A stretch of 34,611 nt of DNA from Clostridium gallinarum (GCF_014836325.1 NZ_JACSQZ010000037.1:1-34611), one strand, 5' to 3'; numbered from the stretch's first letter, positions 1 through 9,343 are shown. The notes: generated by a model not told the origin, from the letters alone. Program-made: numbers and translations.

Positions 1-39
1 TATCATAGGAGTTTTTTTGTTCAGAGCTTAAGCCTTTTT

Positions 40-66
40 AACCACTAGCAGTACTAGTGGTTTTCT
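40..66 (+). terminator. Rho-independent terminator
   Basis: A 9-bp perfect stem (40-48 with 54-62, loop 49-53) is followed by a short T run. It probably ends a plus-strand gene lying left of the window. The stem is almost symmetric, so it may also work on the other strand. Confidence 0.6.
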
Positions 67-78
67 ATACAATAAAAA

Positions 79-114
79 AAATAAGGGACTACTTAAAATA
101 GCCCCTTATTTTCT
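79..114 (-). terminator. Terminator of the H-NOX chemoreceptor gene
   Basis: An 8-bp stem (80-87 with 103-110) lies just after the stop of the chemoreceptor gene. On the minus strand it is followed by a long U run (complement of the A tract at 72-80), as expected for an intrinsic terminator. Confidence 0.75.
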
Positions 115-131
115 TATTATAAGATAGAATC

Positions 132-1898
132 TTAATTTGTTATAAAGTTTTCTTCAACTTCTTTGACTTTTTGTAATGTTTGTATCATCTCTTTTATACT
201 TCTTGTGAATTCTTCTATGTTTTGATTAACTTGCTGAGATGCAGCTGCATTTTCTGCTGCAATAGAAGATAATACTTCTATTGTACTATTCATTTCTTCT
301 ACAGATATTACTTCATTATTTAATTTTACTATTGCTTCATTAGTTTCATTAGAAACAACCTTTATTAATTCATTTGCTTCCGAACTTATAACTCGAACTT
401 TTTCAAGATTAGAAGTTTCTATCTCTAATGCTGAATATTGACTTTCTATACTTTCAACTAAAGATGTTATTTCTTCTGCAAAATATGATAGATTACTATT
501 AATATTTTTTACTGCTTGTTGAGATTGCTCCGCAAGTTTTCTTACCTCTTCAGCTACCACTGCAAATCCTCTACCTTGCTCACCTGCTCTTGCTGCTTCT
601 ATAGATGCATTTAAAGCTAATAAATTAGTTTGATCTGAAATACCTGAAACTAATGCTACAATATTTGTTATATCTTCTGCTTTTTTTTGAAGATTTTGCC
701 CTCTTTCCTTTACATTCATAAATGATACTAAGGTTTCTCTTATTGCCTCACTAGACTTATCCACATTCATATGACTTTCATTTATTTTATCTACAGATTT
801 ATCTAACTCAATTCTATTATTATCTTCAAGTTTAACTAATTCTTTCAAAGCAATAATATTATTGTTAGTTTGTTTAACTAATGTATCTGTACTAATTTCT
901 TGTTTATAGGCCCATTCTAAAACTTGTTGTGAACAAATTGCTATTTCTTCTGTTGCTTTTTTCATATTTTCTGTAGTTTTGTACATTGATTGTGTAAAAA
1001 TACTCAATTCATTCAATGTCAAATTAGCTGAAGTTACATCTTGCCTTATACTATTTTTAAGTTTAGATATACCATTATATATTTTTTCTAACTTATCATT
1101 AGTTGCTATATTTCTTTCTATTTCCTCAAAATTATTACTTTCTATATTTTCTATAATATCATTTAAAGGTCTGAACATAATATAGCTTACTATAATTGAA
1201 ATAGCTCCTGAAAGTATCCCAATTATAATACCTTTTGATAAACCAACTATAGGTATTCCAATTAAAGATATTATTATAAGTATAGGTAGTGCTATTTTTA
1301 ATTCTAAACTCTTAAATCCTATTTTTGATAAAACTTTACTTATTGAATAGCTCTTACTTCTGTTTATATTTTTCTCAAATTTAATATATACTTTAAGTTC
1401 TCCTTTGCCTCTTTCAATTTCTTTTACTTCTATTTTTTCTCCAAAGAACTTAGCGCTTCCACTTAATAATCCTAAGAAGTAATCAAACAATTCTCTATCC
1501 GATCTATAAGTGAAATTTATACTATCTTCTGTTATTAATTCAAGAGCCATTTTAGGTGGCTTTGCCCCCTTTATTTTTTTCATTATTATAGCATGTACAA
1601 AATTAAGTGAATCTAAAAATTTATAAAGATTTACTCTTTTAAAAAACACTGGATAATCTTCAGCAAATTTATTTAGGTTATTTTCACCAATAACTTTCCA
1701 AAGCTCGTTAGATGATACGCCTACTGTATTAGCAGTAATATTTATAAACTTAAATATCTTATCATCATCTACATCTTCAAGAGGAGTAAAAACGATATCC
1801 TCTGGCCAATTAACAGCTCTTAGGCATTTATCTATCGTGTCATTCCCATATAAATCTCTACAAGTTCTAATCCAGGTCGATACTACAGTACCCTTCAT
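132..1898 (-). CDS. H-NOX domain methyl-accepting chemotaxis protein (gas sensor)
   Basis: Heme-based gas-sensing chemoreceptor that would signal to CheA/CheW. Residues 1-180 form an H-NOX (HNOB) domain with proximal heme ligand H102, P115 and the heme-propionate motif Y131-x-S133-x-R135. Trp9, Asn74 and Tyr140, which make the distal O2-stabilising network in Thermoanaerobacter Tar4 H-NOX, are all at the same positions. Two membrane segments follow (about 203-220 and 223-242) with almost no external loop, so sensing is cytoplasmic. Residues 245-588 are a long coiled-coil signalling domain whose conserved hairpin tip is at 418-458 ([18 protein letters not shown]). The ATG is preceded by a clear TAGGAGG site. 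The gene stands alone, with its own terminator. NO rather than O2 as the physiological ligand cannot be excluded. Confidence 0.93.
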   Translation of the reverse strand: MKGTVVSTWIRTCRDLYGNDTIDKCLRAVNWPEDIVFTPLEDVDDDKIFKFINITANTVGVSSNELWKVIGENNLNKFAEDYPVFFKRVNLYKFLDSLNFVHAIIMKKIKGAKPPKMALELITEDSINFTYRSDRELFDYFLGLLSGSAKFFGEKIEVKEIERGKGELKVYIKFEKNINRSKSYSISKVLSKIGFKSLELKIALPILIIISLIGIPIVGLSKGIIIGILSGAISIIVSYIMFRPLNDIIENIESNNFEEIERNIATNDKLEKIYNGISKLKNSIRQDVTSANLTLNELSIFTQSMYKTTENMKKATEEIAICSQQVLEWAYKQEISTDTLVKQTNNNIIALKELVKLEDNNRIELDKSVDKINESHMNVDKSSEAIRETLVSFMNVKERGQNLQKKAEDITNIVALVSGISDQTNLLALNASIEAARAGEQGRGFAVVAEEVRKLAEQSQQAVKNINSNLSYFAEEITSLVESIESQYSALEIETSNLEKVRVISSEANELIKVVSNETNEAIVKLNNEVISVEEMNSTIEVLSSIAAENAAASQQVNQNIEEFTRSIKEMIQTLQKVKEVEENFITN

Positions 1899-1974
1899 AT
1901 TTTTTCCTCCTAAGCTAAATTTTAAAATTTATATACAAAATTTCTATACTTTATTATATAACTAATATGAACAA

Positions 1975-2015
1975 AAAAATAGATGAATTGGAAAATTTCC
2001 AACTCATCTATTTTT
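1975..2015 (-). terminator. Terminator of sleC
   Basis: A 17-bp stem with one mismatch (1975-1991 with 1999-2015) abuts the sleC stop codon at 2014-2016. On the minus strand it ends in a U run. The centre is itself a perfect palindrome (1988-2002). Confidence 0.75.
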
Positions 2016-3405
2016 ATATTAAATCATCATAATAATTAAATCTTGGTACAGTGTTATCATAATAATTATCAAAAGACCTTGGTGGGATAAATATTCTCTC
2101 TACTTGCCTTACACTTCCTCTAAGTTCTGCGATTCTAGTTACTCCTACATAAACATCTGATATTTTATACCAAGTAGCATAATCTACTACACCAGTTTCA
2201 GGTAAATTAAAAACCCCTTGAAACACTTTAACAGCCTCTGCAGTACTTGCCCCATATACTCCATCCTGAGATACCTTTGGAATTAATGGATAGTTTTGAG
2301 ATATCCTATTTAAATATTCTTGAATTGATCTAACCTCTTGTCCTGTAGATCCAACTATTAAATCATATCCTGGATAAGATTTTGGAACTCCTTTAACCTG
2401 CTCTGCGGTTACTAGTTCTATATCACTCCCATAAAAGCTTGTTAGTATTTCATAAGGTGTCTTCCCTTGATCCCCTAAATATTTACTTCCCCATTGAGTC
2501 ATCCAACCTGGGCATGTAACATTTTTCCCATCACAATATTGTGTTAATAAAGGTTGTTTCTTTCCAATTCTTCTTATATAAGTTGCAAATATATCATCGA
2601 CTACTTCACTTATACTTTCAAATATGTTTCTTCCATAGGTAAATGCATGATCATATGCAGTTGAATTAGTTATATCAAAATTTTTACCTTTTCCTCTATA
2701 CCATTCAGTATATATTCTATTTAATGTAAATGAAATTATAGCATAAATATTAGCTCTTATAGTACTTTCTGGCCAAGTTGAATAAATCTCACATGATGCT
2801 ACATTTTTAATATAATCTTTATAAAGAACTCTATAGTTTGGTGCTGATGTATTATTCGGACCACCAGCATGAACAACTATAAACTCCGGAACTACAGGTT
2901 TTGGTAACACAACTCCACTTGTTGGTGGTGGTAGCGGTTTATCTACCTCTTCTGGAATTTTTTCTGGATAATTACCATTCAATACATTAGGCCCAATATT
3001 TATTACTTCATTTATATTAGGACTCTGCTGATTTGATGTATTAGGTGGTATATTAATATTTTCCATTCTATTTAATATTCCTGAAGACTCTATAAGATTA
3101 CATTGTTGTATTGCTAGTTCATCAGGAAATACCTGACACCTATTTATTAAAATACTTTGAAATCCTTCCCTCTCTACTCTTATATCATACATACTATAAG
3201 GTACCTGACCTGTAGGTTGTTGTGAATATTCAAGTGGTGGTGCTTCTAATTCAACAATTTGACTTTCTCCCATTGAATCTGTAGATAATGATATTACATT
3301 TGCACTTGGACCACCTGCCGACGGTCTTATAGTTATTCTTGTATTGTCAACAGGTATATAAGTTTCATTAACAAAACATTGAACCTTTAATCTACCTTGA
3401 GCCAT
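2014..3405 (-). CDS. sleC: Spore cortex-lytic enzyme precursor SleC
   Basis: Cortex peptidoglycan hydrolase stored in the spore as a zymogen and activated by Csp proteases during germination. The N-terminal pre/pro region covers about residues 1-165 and has a proline-rich linker at 152-172. The segment SGVVLPKP (163-170) lies where the mature enzyme begins in the C. perfringens protein, so Csp cleavage is inferred here. A SpoIID-like lytic domain follows; the SpoIID catalytic Glu corresponds to E206 in NVASCEIYSTWP. A peptidoglycan-binding domain spans about 348-413 and a roughly 50-residue Tyr-rich tail ends the protein. Length (463 aa) fits the family. The ATG has an AAGGAGT site. The activating protease gene lies 70 bp upstream on the same strand, so substrate and protease are linked. 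Confidence 0.93.
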   Translation of the reverse strand: MAQGRLKVQCFVNETYIPVDNTRITIRPSAGGPSANVISLSTDSMGESQIVELEAPPLEYSQQPTGQVPYSMYDIRVEREGFQSILINRCQVFPDELAIQQCNLIESSGILNRMENINIPPNTSNQQSPNINEVINIGPNVLNGNYPEKIPEEVDKPLPPPTSGVVLPKPVVPEFIVVHAGGPNNTSAPNYRVLYKDYIKNVASCEIYSTWPESTIRANIYAIISFTLNRIYTEWYRGKGKNFDITNSTAYDHAFTYGRNIFESISEVVDDIFATYIRRIGKKQPLLTQYCDGKNVTCPGWMTQWGSKYLGDQGKTPYEILTSFYGSDIELVTAEQVKGVPKSYPGYDLIVGSTGQEVRSIQEYLNRISQNYPLIPKVSQDGVYGASTAEAVKVFQGVFNLPETGVVDYATWYKISDVYVGVTRIAELRGSVRQVERIFIPPRSFDNYYDNTVPRFNYYDDLI

Positions 3406-3475
3406 AAATTACTCCTTAATTATTTCTCTTCTAATTAATATATGTGTCTTTTGTAATTTTGTTCTTACATCAGTC

Positions 3476-6400
3476 CTATAAATCACTAGGTATTCTTATG
3501 AATAATTTTCCTATATTGTATTCCTGATAACCCCTAGTTTTTCCAACTCCTCCTGATAAGTTTTCTCTTATGGCATCAAATACTCCCTTGATATTTAAAG
3601 CTCCATATCCCCATTGCTCATTAGGATAAGTCTCACCAACTCTCATAGTTGTTCCTCTTATTAGATAACTTCTAACTTCAGTCCAATACATTTTCCTATC
3701 ATTTCCATCTACAATTCCCCATTGAAGTATAAGAGCACAACATCCTGCCGTTATCGCAGTAGCTACCGAAGATCCACTTACTGTTTTAGTTCCACCTCCT
3801 GGCGTAGTAACTATTCCATTTATTCCTCCCGCAGCAATATCTGGTTTAATTCTTCCATCTCTCGTAAATCCTCTTCCAGATTGTCCAACAGTAGAATTAT
3901 TTGTTTGGTTATAATAAGCCGATACAATAGCTGCTTTTGCAGTTCCTGGCATAGTCAATGTGATATATTGACTTGGACTTAAAAACTTAGTATCTTCATC
4001 TAAAAGACTTCTTTGAGGAAGCCAACTCCAATACCTTCCATCTACTATATAATCACCATATAATCTAAACTGCCATATCCCTTCACGTAATCCTCTGGCT
4101 GCTATACTTATTACTTCAGCTCCTGTAATTGGATCTGGATATAAATATGAAATTCTCATTTTAGTACCTTCATAAATAAAATTAATATTCTCAACCCTAT
4201 TTAATCTTACGGGAATTTTTTCTATAACTTCTCCTGATGGTGATACTATTCCAAGTGATACCTTATCAGGTTGTTGTATATATATTTGAAAGTTTAAATC
4301 CTTTTGCGCTTTTCCTATTCTAACTTCAAGGTTTCTTATCTCTCCAGCCTTTGTAAACCTACCTTCTGTATGAGTATCCGTATCTCCCTGATTTCCTGTG
4401 CCTGTGACACAAATAACTCCTATTTGATTGCTAACAACATCTATTGATGATTCAACATCATTTGTGCCATCATGAGCTCCTGTATTAGTTCCGAGTGGTA
4501 TACATATAACCATAGGCTTTTTAATTTCACTTGCTAATCTAGATAAATATCTTATTCCTAAGACTATTTCCACACCCGCATATCTTCCTACCCCTGCTGT
4601 GCTAATACCCGCATACTCCTGTAATACTCTTGGTGCTTCTCTTAACTTAACAACTGCAAAGCTACAATTTGGAGCTGCTCCAGTCACATCCGCATTATAT
4701 CCTTTTGCTCCTGCTAAACTTGCTACAGTAGTTCCATGTCCTATTTCATCCCTCGTATTAACTATTGAATAAGGATCTCCCCCACTCTTACTTGTTTGAA
4801 TTGCTCTATTAATTTCATCTTCCTTGTATTCAGTTCCAAATTTTGCTCCATATATATCTTGACCACTATCTATCGTTTGATCCCATATACTTAATATTCT
4901 TGTTGTATCATCTTCATTCATAAATTCTCTATTCAAATAATCTATCCCTGTATCTACTATACCTATAACAACCCCGCTTCCAGTTAGCTGAAGAAATGGG
5001 TTGTTATGAAATAAAGGTGCACCACTGGCCTCTATTGGTGATAACTGCTCTAAAGTATAAATTGGAGGAACTTCAATAGCAGCAATTTCTTTAATATATG
5101 GCTGTATTTCTGAAACCCTATTAAAAGGAATAAAAAGAACAGCATAGTTAGGATCAAGAACTACAACTGATGCCCCTGGAATTTCATATATATTTTTTAA
5201 CTCATCTAATGACGCATATTCAATAAAAAAACCTACAGCTTCATTATCTTCCGAACTTGGAGTTTGCTCTAATCTATTTAAACTATCATTAAGTGTAGGA
5301 TTAATATTACTTTGCTCATCACCTAAAACTTTATAATCATTTTCTCTATAACCCTTAATCTCATCATCCATATTCCCTTTGCCTCCTCTATACCTTGCAG
5401 AAAAACCTATATCTTCAATTAGTCTTCCAATAGCATTATATAAACAAACCTCTCCATATCCCCAACTAGGGTCTGGATATATTATATCTGTCCTTGTTCT
5501 CCTTGCAGAAGTTACTAAGTAGTACTTCAATCTTTCTCCATAAAGATAGGGATCATTTCTTCTTAATATTCCACACTCCATCATTAAACCTGCTATTCCA
5601 GCTACATGGGGGGTAGCCATAGATGTGCCAGTCTTAGAATCAAAACTTCTATTTGGCGCAGCAGATATTATTCCTTCCCCTGGCGCCACTAAATCTGGTC
5701 TAATAGGCTGATATATTGTTCTTTTTCCTCTTCCACTAAAAGGTGATATGTTATTAGTTAAATAATTATAGCTTCCCACTGAAATAACATTAGTCACTGT
5801 GGCTGGTATTCCTAAGGTATTTAAAACTGTAGGTTGTAAAAATTTCGTATTAATATTAAGTCCTTCTGAAATAGGTAGCCACATATCATATACTCCACTA
5901 TAATCATTTAATAAATTTATCCTTACCTCCCATTGCCCTGATGAAATATATTGTCCATTAGTCATTATAGCTACAGTAATTTCTCCTATTATATCAAAAG
6001 GTTTTGGTCCTGAATAATAAACTACATATCTATCTAACCCTATATTGCCTTCATAATATCCTTCTCTAACAACTACTTCCCCACTATTAGCAGCTGTAGG
6101 ACTAATAATGTTTATGGAAATATCCGATAATACTGGCTTATATAAATTTAATACTAATCCTGGTTCATCTGCTGCAACATTTATCGATATGTTATTTTCC
6201 TTATTTAATTCTCCTCCAATATGATGTGCTGTATCCCCTTCATTTCCTGCAGCTATTACTATAGTAACTCTTTCTAAAGTTGATATTGTTGAAATATACT
6301 GCTCTAAAAGGCTTGTTCCATTATGAGCTCCATCATTAGTGCTTAGACTAATATTAACTACTAATGGTTTATTTAATTCTTTTCCAGCATCAATTAGGAA

Positions 6401-7126
6401 TTTTAATCCTTTCATAATATTACTACTTAAAGAAAAGTTACCTCTAGAAGACTTAACCATAGCAATGGAACTTTTAGGAGCAACACCATAATATCTAGAA
6501 TTTATATTTCCACCAGCACAGGCTATCCCTGCTACATGAGTTCCATGCTCAGCTATATCATAAGATGGTACTATAGAATATGGATCAGGGTTTTTTAGAG
6601 CATTATTTATATTCTCTCTGTTATATATATTACCTCCAGTACTTAAATCATATATATAATCTATTCTTGTAGTTCCATCTTCATTTCTAAAAGCTGGATG
6701 AGTATAATCTATTCCTGTGTCTATAAATCCAATTAAAATCCCTTCACCTTGTATGCCATATGTGTCACTAGCTATATTTACACATGCCGCTCTATTACTT
6801 TGATCATCTGTAGTAAATAATTGCTTTGGTAATTCAATATATTGTATAGACTTACTATTTGCAAGTTTTAATAAATTATTAAAAGGAATTGTAACTATCC
6901 CAAAACCATAACCTAAATCATAATAATTACCGCCTAAATCCTCTACTATTTTCCTTACATTCTCTGGTGTATCTCCAGATATAATAGATACCTCTATCAT
7001 ATTCCCATTTTCATTATTCATACTAAAATTAATTCCTAACTTGCCTAATAAATCCTTTGGAATATTTTTAATTAATCCTAACCCATAATTTATATTGTTT
7101 TGAAATGTATTTTCTATATTTATCAC
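3476..7126 (-). CDS. Tandem Csp-type subtilisin-like germination protease (two fused Csp units)
   Basis: Spore serine protease expected to cut pro-SleC. Unit 1 (1-575) has a prodomain (about 1-105), Asp136 (IDTGID), His194 (HGTHVAG), oxyanion Asn295 (AAGNEG), a jelly-roll-like insert (about 305-440) and Ser502 (GTSMATPHVAG). A linker at 576-625 leads to unit 2, with its own prodomain-like segment (about 628-700), Asp725 (VDTGID), His797 (GHGTT), Asn912 (GTGNQG), an insert (about 925-1055) and Ser1120 (GSSVATAITAG). C. difficile CspBA is also a fusion, but its CspA half has lost catalytic residues; here both triads read as complete. The motif after Ser1120 departs from PHVAG, so unit 2 could still be weak. 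The start is doubtful: GTG at 7124-7126 lies inside the ribosome site GAGGTGAT, while the codon with normal spacing (7115-7117) is ATA. Single-unit CspA, CspB or CspC genes are not in the window. Confidence 0.92.
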   Translation of the reverse strand: MINIENTFQNNINYGLGLIKNIPKDLLGKLGINFSMNNENGNMIEVSIISGDTPENVRKIVEDLGGNYYDLGYGFGIVTIPFNNLLKLANSKSIQYIELPKQLFTTDDQSNRAACVNIASDTYGIQGEGILIGFIDTGIDYTHPAFRNEDGTTRIDYIYDLSTGGNIYNRENINNALKNPDPYSIVPSYDIAEHGTHVAGIACAGGNINSRYYGVAPKSSIAMVKSSRGNFSLSSNIMKGLKFLIDAGKELNKPLVVNISLSTNDGAHNGTSLLEQYISTISTLERVTIVIAAGNEGDTAHHIGGELNKENNISINVAADEPGLVLNLYKPVLSDISINIISPTAANSGEVVVREGYYEGNIGLDRYVVYYSGPKPFDIIGEITVAIMTNGQYISSGQWEVRINLLNDYSGVYDMWLPISEGLNINTKFLQPTVLNTLGIPATVTNVISVGSYNYLTNNISPFSGRGKRTIYQPIRPDLVAPGEGIISAAPNRSFDSKTGTSMATPHVAGIAGLMMECGILRRNDPYLYGERLKYYLVTSARRTRTDIIYPDPSWGYGEVCLYNAIGRLIEDIGFSARYRGGKGNMDDEIKGYRENDYKVLGDEQSNINPTLNDSLNRLEQTPSSEDNEAVGFFIEYASLDELKNIYEIPGASVVVLDPNYAVLFIPFNRVSEIQPYIKEIAAIEVPPIYTLEQLSPIEASGAPLFHNNPFLQLTGSGVVIGIVDTGIDYLNREFMNEDDTTRILSIWDQTIDSGQDIYGAKFGTEYKEDEINRAIQTSKSGGDPYSIVNTRDEIGHGTTVASLAGAKGYNADVTGAAPNCSFAVVKLREAPRVLQEYAGISTAGVGRYAGVEIVLGIRYLSRLASEIKKPMVICIPLGTNTGAHDGTNDVESSIDVVSNQIGVICVTGTGNQGDTDTHTEGRFTKAGEIRNLEVRIGKAQKDLNFQIYIQQPDKVSLGIVSPSGEVIEKIPVRLNRVENINFIYEGTKMRISYLYPDPITGAEVISIAARGLREGIWQFRLYGDYIVDGRYWSWLPQRSLLDEDTKFLSPSQYITLTMPGTAKAAIVSAYYNQTNNSTVGQSGRGFTRDGRIKPDIAAGGINGIVTTPGGGTKTVSGSSVATAITAGCCALILQWGIVDGNDRKMYWTEVRSYLIRGTTMRVGETYPNEQWGYGALNIKGVFDAIRENLSGGVGKTRGYQEYNIGKLFIRIPSDL

Positions 7127-7181
7127 CTCACAAAAGCCATTTATAAATACTATATGTGATTAAAATTTAAGATGTGATATT

Positions 7182-7228
7182 TATAAAAAAATAAGGGATA
7201 TACTATTTTCTAAAATAATATATCCCTT
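7182..7228 (-). terminator. Terminator of the ppiB-DUF3783-xre operon
   Basis: A 10-bp perfect stem (7193-7202 with 7219-7228) has a second inverted repeat in its loop. On the minus strand it is followed by a U-rich run. It lies between the xre stop and the csp start. Confidence 0.75.
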
Positions 7229-7234
7229 AATTTC

Positions 7235-7915
7235 TTATAATTTTATTTCTAGTCTCTCTAATTTTGCTAATACTGTTATCTCATTTAAATTCATAGTTTC
7301 AGTTAAAAGACTACCACCATTACTTACTAATAGAACCTTAGAATTTCCTAGTATTTTTATTTGTCTTACAGCTCTCTTACCTTTATAATCAACTAAAAAT
7401 ATTCCATTGTTACTAGCTTCCTTTACTAAAGTAGCAAAAGCAATATCACCTTTTAGCATTCTAAAACCAGACATTTCATCATCTTGTATTTCTAAATATA
7501 AAACTTTATCTTGAGAAAAGCCCTCTATTTTATTTGAATGAATTGGTAACTCCTTAAAGCCTTTACTATTTTTTAATGAGTAATCTAAAATTGGAACATT
7601 TTTTAATACTGAAGAAAAAGCACTAGCCCAAACTTCATTTTCGCTAACCTTATTCTTTGAAATACTAGGCTTATTTTCTTTTATAAACTGTTTTTCTTCT
7701 TTTAAAGCTTCATCAGTTACAACCATACTAATATCATTAAAATCGGCTTTTAACACTTTTGAGGCTTTTTCTATAAAAGATTCTTGAGCTATTTTTCTTC
7801 CAAGTTCTACTTCATTAATAAACTTTTCTGCAACACCTAGCTTCTTAGCTAAAGCTTTTTGACTCATTCCACTTTTAAGTCTAGCTTCCTTTATTTTTTC
7901 TCCTACTCTACTCAA
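7235..7915 (-). CDS. XRE-family regulator with degenerate LexA/S24-like C-terminal domain
   Basis: DNA-binding regulator of unknown target. Residues 4-60 are a helix-turn-helix of the Cro/CI type (MSQKALAKKLGVAEKFINEVELGR). Residues 130-222 look like a LexA/S24 peptidase fold, with MSGFRMLKGD at 148-157 matching the motif after the catalytic Ser. The Ser position holds Glu147, and the Lys position appears to hold Arg184, so self-cleavage as in LexA is not expected; the domain probably serves dimerisation or ligand binding. A TTG start follows directly on the TAA of the upstream gene, with a GAAGGGA site about 9 bases before it, so translation is probably coupled. Last gene of the operon. Confidence 0.8.
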   Translation of the reverse strand: MSRVGEKIKEARLKSGMSQKALAKKLGVAEKFINEVELGRKIAQESFIEKASKVLKADFNDISMVVTDEALKEEKQFIKENKPSISKNKVSENEVWASAFSSVLKNVPILDYSLKNSKGFKELPIHSNKIEGFSQDKVLYLEIQDDEMSGFRMLKGDIAFATLVKEASNNGIFLVDYKGKRAVRQIKILGNSKVLLVSNGGSLLTETMNLNEITVLAKLERLEIKL

Positions 7916-8284
7916 TTAAGCTCTTCCCTTCTGATTCTTTAAGTACCATTCTCTCTCCTCAATTAAATGTTCTATTAAATAGCTAAATTTCCATTCAATT
8001 GAAGTTGGAGTAACTGTTGCAAAGATTCCACCTTTAAATCTTTGCCTAATATCTTTTATAATGCTTCTTATTTCTTCATCTGAAAAATCATTAAATAAAA
8101 TTACAGATTCATTAGGGAGACTATCACTTATAGTTTCAAACTTTAATCCTCCTAATATATCAGTAATAGTCATCTCTGCCATTTCAGGTGAAACTTCAAC
8201 TACTTTAATTCCTTGATTCTTTAAAACACTAACCTCTTCTTTAGGAGCATTATAAACTAATATACACTTATTGTTACTAAGCAT
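7916..8284 (-). CDS. DUF3783 family protein
   Basis: Small soluble protein of 122 residues resembling the DUF3783 family common in clostridia; its function is not known. The chain alternates short strands and helices (CILVYNAP, VILFNDFSDEEI) and has no membrane segment. The C-terminus is charged (EEREWYLKNQKGRA). It lies 18 bp after ppiB and directly before the xre regulator gene, so the three are very probably co-transcribed. The ATG is preceded by a GGGGGAGAGG ribosome site. Confidence 0.75.
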   Translation of the reverse strand: MLSNNKCILVYNAPKEEVSVLKNQGIKVVEVSPEMAEMTITDILGGLKFETISDSLPNESVILFNDFSDEEIRSIIKDIRQRFKGGIFATVTPTSIEWKFSYLIEHLIEEREWYLKNQKGRA

Positions 8285-8302
8285 AACCTCTCTCCCCCTT
8301 AA

Positions 8303-8827
8303 TTATCTGCTTACTTTTTCTGGCTCATCATAATTTTCACCAAAAGTATCAACAGTTACTTTAATCATTTTTTGATCTTCAAGTGGTTTATCATTATAAT
8401 CTCTCTTAGAGTTTACTATCTTATCAGCTACTTCCATTCCTTCAATAACTTTACCAAAAGCAGCATATTGATTATCAAGATGTGGTGCATCAGCTACCAT
8501 AATGAAAAATTGACTTCCTGCTGAATCATGAACCATAGTTCTAGCCATAGAAAGTACTCCTCTAGAATGTCTTAAATCATTTTTAAATCCATTTCTAGTA
8601 AATTCTCCTTTTATACTATAACCTGGGCCTCCCATTCCTGTTCCATCTGGGCATCCCCCTTGTATCATAAAGCCTGGTATAACTCTATGAAATACTACTC
8701 CATCATAAAACCCTTTATTTATTAAGCTTATAAAATTTTTAACTGTATTCGGAGCTATTTCTGGGTATAATTCAGCTTTAATAACTCCTCCATTTTCCAT
8801 ATTTATAGTTACTATTGGATTTTGCAT
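8303..8827 (-). CDS. ppiB: Cyclophilin-type peptidyl-prolyl cis-trans isomerase
   Basis: Catalyses cis-trans isomerisation of peptidyl-prolyl bonds, assisting folding; probably cytoplasmic because no signal peptide is visible. All core cyclophilin motifs are present: FHRVIPGFMIQGG (47-59), GPGYSIKGEF, the active-site region SMARTMVHDSAGSQFFI (93-109) and LDNQYAAFGKVIEGM. Length (174 aa) is normal. It is the first gene of an operon with the DUF3783 and XRE genes. The ATG has an AAAGGAGA site. Confidence 0.93.
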   Translation of the reverse strand: MQNPIVTINMENGGVIKAELYPEIAPNTVKNFISLINKGFYDGVVFHRVIPGFMIQGGCPDGTGMGGPGYSIKGEFTRNGFKNDLRHSRGVLSMARTMVHDSAGSQFFIMVADAPHLDNQYAAFGKVIEGMEVADKIVNSKRDYNDKPLEDQKMIKVTVDTFGENYDEPEKVSR

Positions 8828-8974
8828 ATTAAATCTCCTTTCAATAATAAGTATATTTTATTATTATCATATTTTTTATTTAAAATTCTATTATGACAAT
8901 AAGATTTGGTTCTTATGGTAATTATATATAAATTAAAATAAATATTCTACATTTAATTAGTTTTCAATATAAAA

Positions 8975-9044
8975 AAGTATCAAAATATCATATATAAGCT
9001 TTACTGTAATATTAAAGCCACCCTTATATGATATTTTAATACTT
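8975..9044 (-). terminator. Long hairpin, probable terminator of the STAS-like gene
   Basis: A nearly perfect stem of about 22 bp (8975-8998 with 9023-9044, one mismatch and a 2-base bulge) encloses a smaller 5-bp stem (GCTTT with AAAGC). Reading the minus strand the hairpin ends in a U run, which fits termination of the gene ending at 9074. The arms are much longer than a standard terminator. No other gene is seen in the 246 bp between ppiB and the STAS-like gene. Confidence 0.6.
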
Positions 9045-9073
9045 CAAAATTAAAAAATTCAATTTGTAAAATA

Positions 9074-9343
9074 TTATTGAAAAGAAGTTCCTAATACAAC
9101 TCTTGAATAGTCTGTATAGTTTGATAAGTTTTTAACACTTATTTGTTTAAAAATAAAGTCTCTTCCAAAACTATTTAGTAATTCTCCAACTAATAAATTT
9201 ATAAAAGTAGATGGAACCCTTTCAAAACCTTCAAAATCTAACAATACTCCAACATTTAAATTATTCCTAATTATTTCTCTTAATAATATTGCATCCTCTA
9301 CAGTTAATTCTTCCCCTAATATATCTCTTACCTTAATTTCCAT
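9074..9343 (-). CDS. STAS-like domain protein (DUF4325)
   Basis: An 89-residue soluble protein that reads as a stand-alone DUF4325 / STAS-like domain. The signature is the central strand-helix segment VLLDFEGFERVPSTFINLLVGELLNSFG (about 33-60), which resembles the anti-sigma-antagonist fold, including the Ser/Thr pair (S45, T46) next to the helix. Partner and process are unknown; no anti-sigma kinase is adjacent. The ATG has an AAGGGGGA site. It is flanked by its own hairpin (8975-9044) and the racemase terminator, so it is probably monocistronic. Confidence 0.75.
   Translation of the reverse strand: MEIKVRDILGEELTVEDAILLREIIRNNLNVGVLLDFEGFERVPSTFINLLVGELLNSFGRDFIFKQISVKNLSNYTDYSRVVLGTSFQ

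Noticed and set aside
3722..3982. Ser/Tyr/Arg-rich open frame opposite the csp gene
   Set aside because: Low-complexity translation that is a shadow of the opposite strand.
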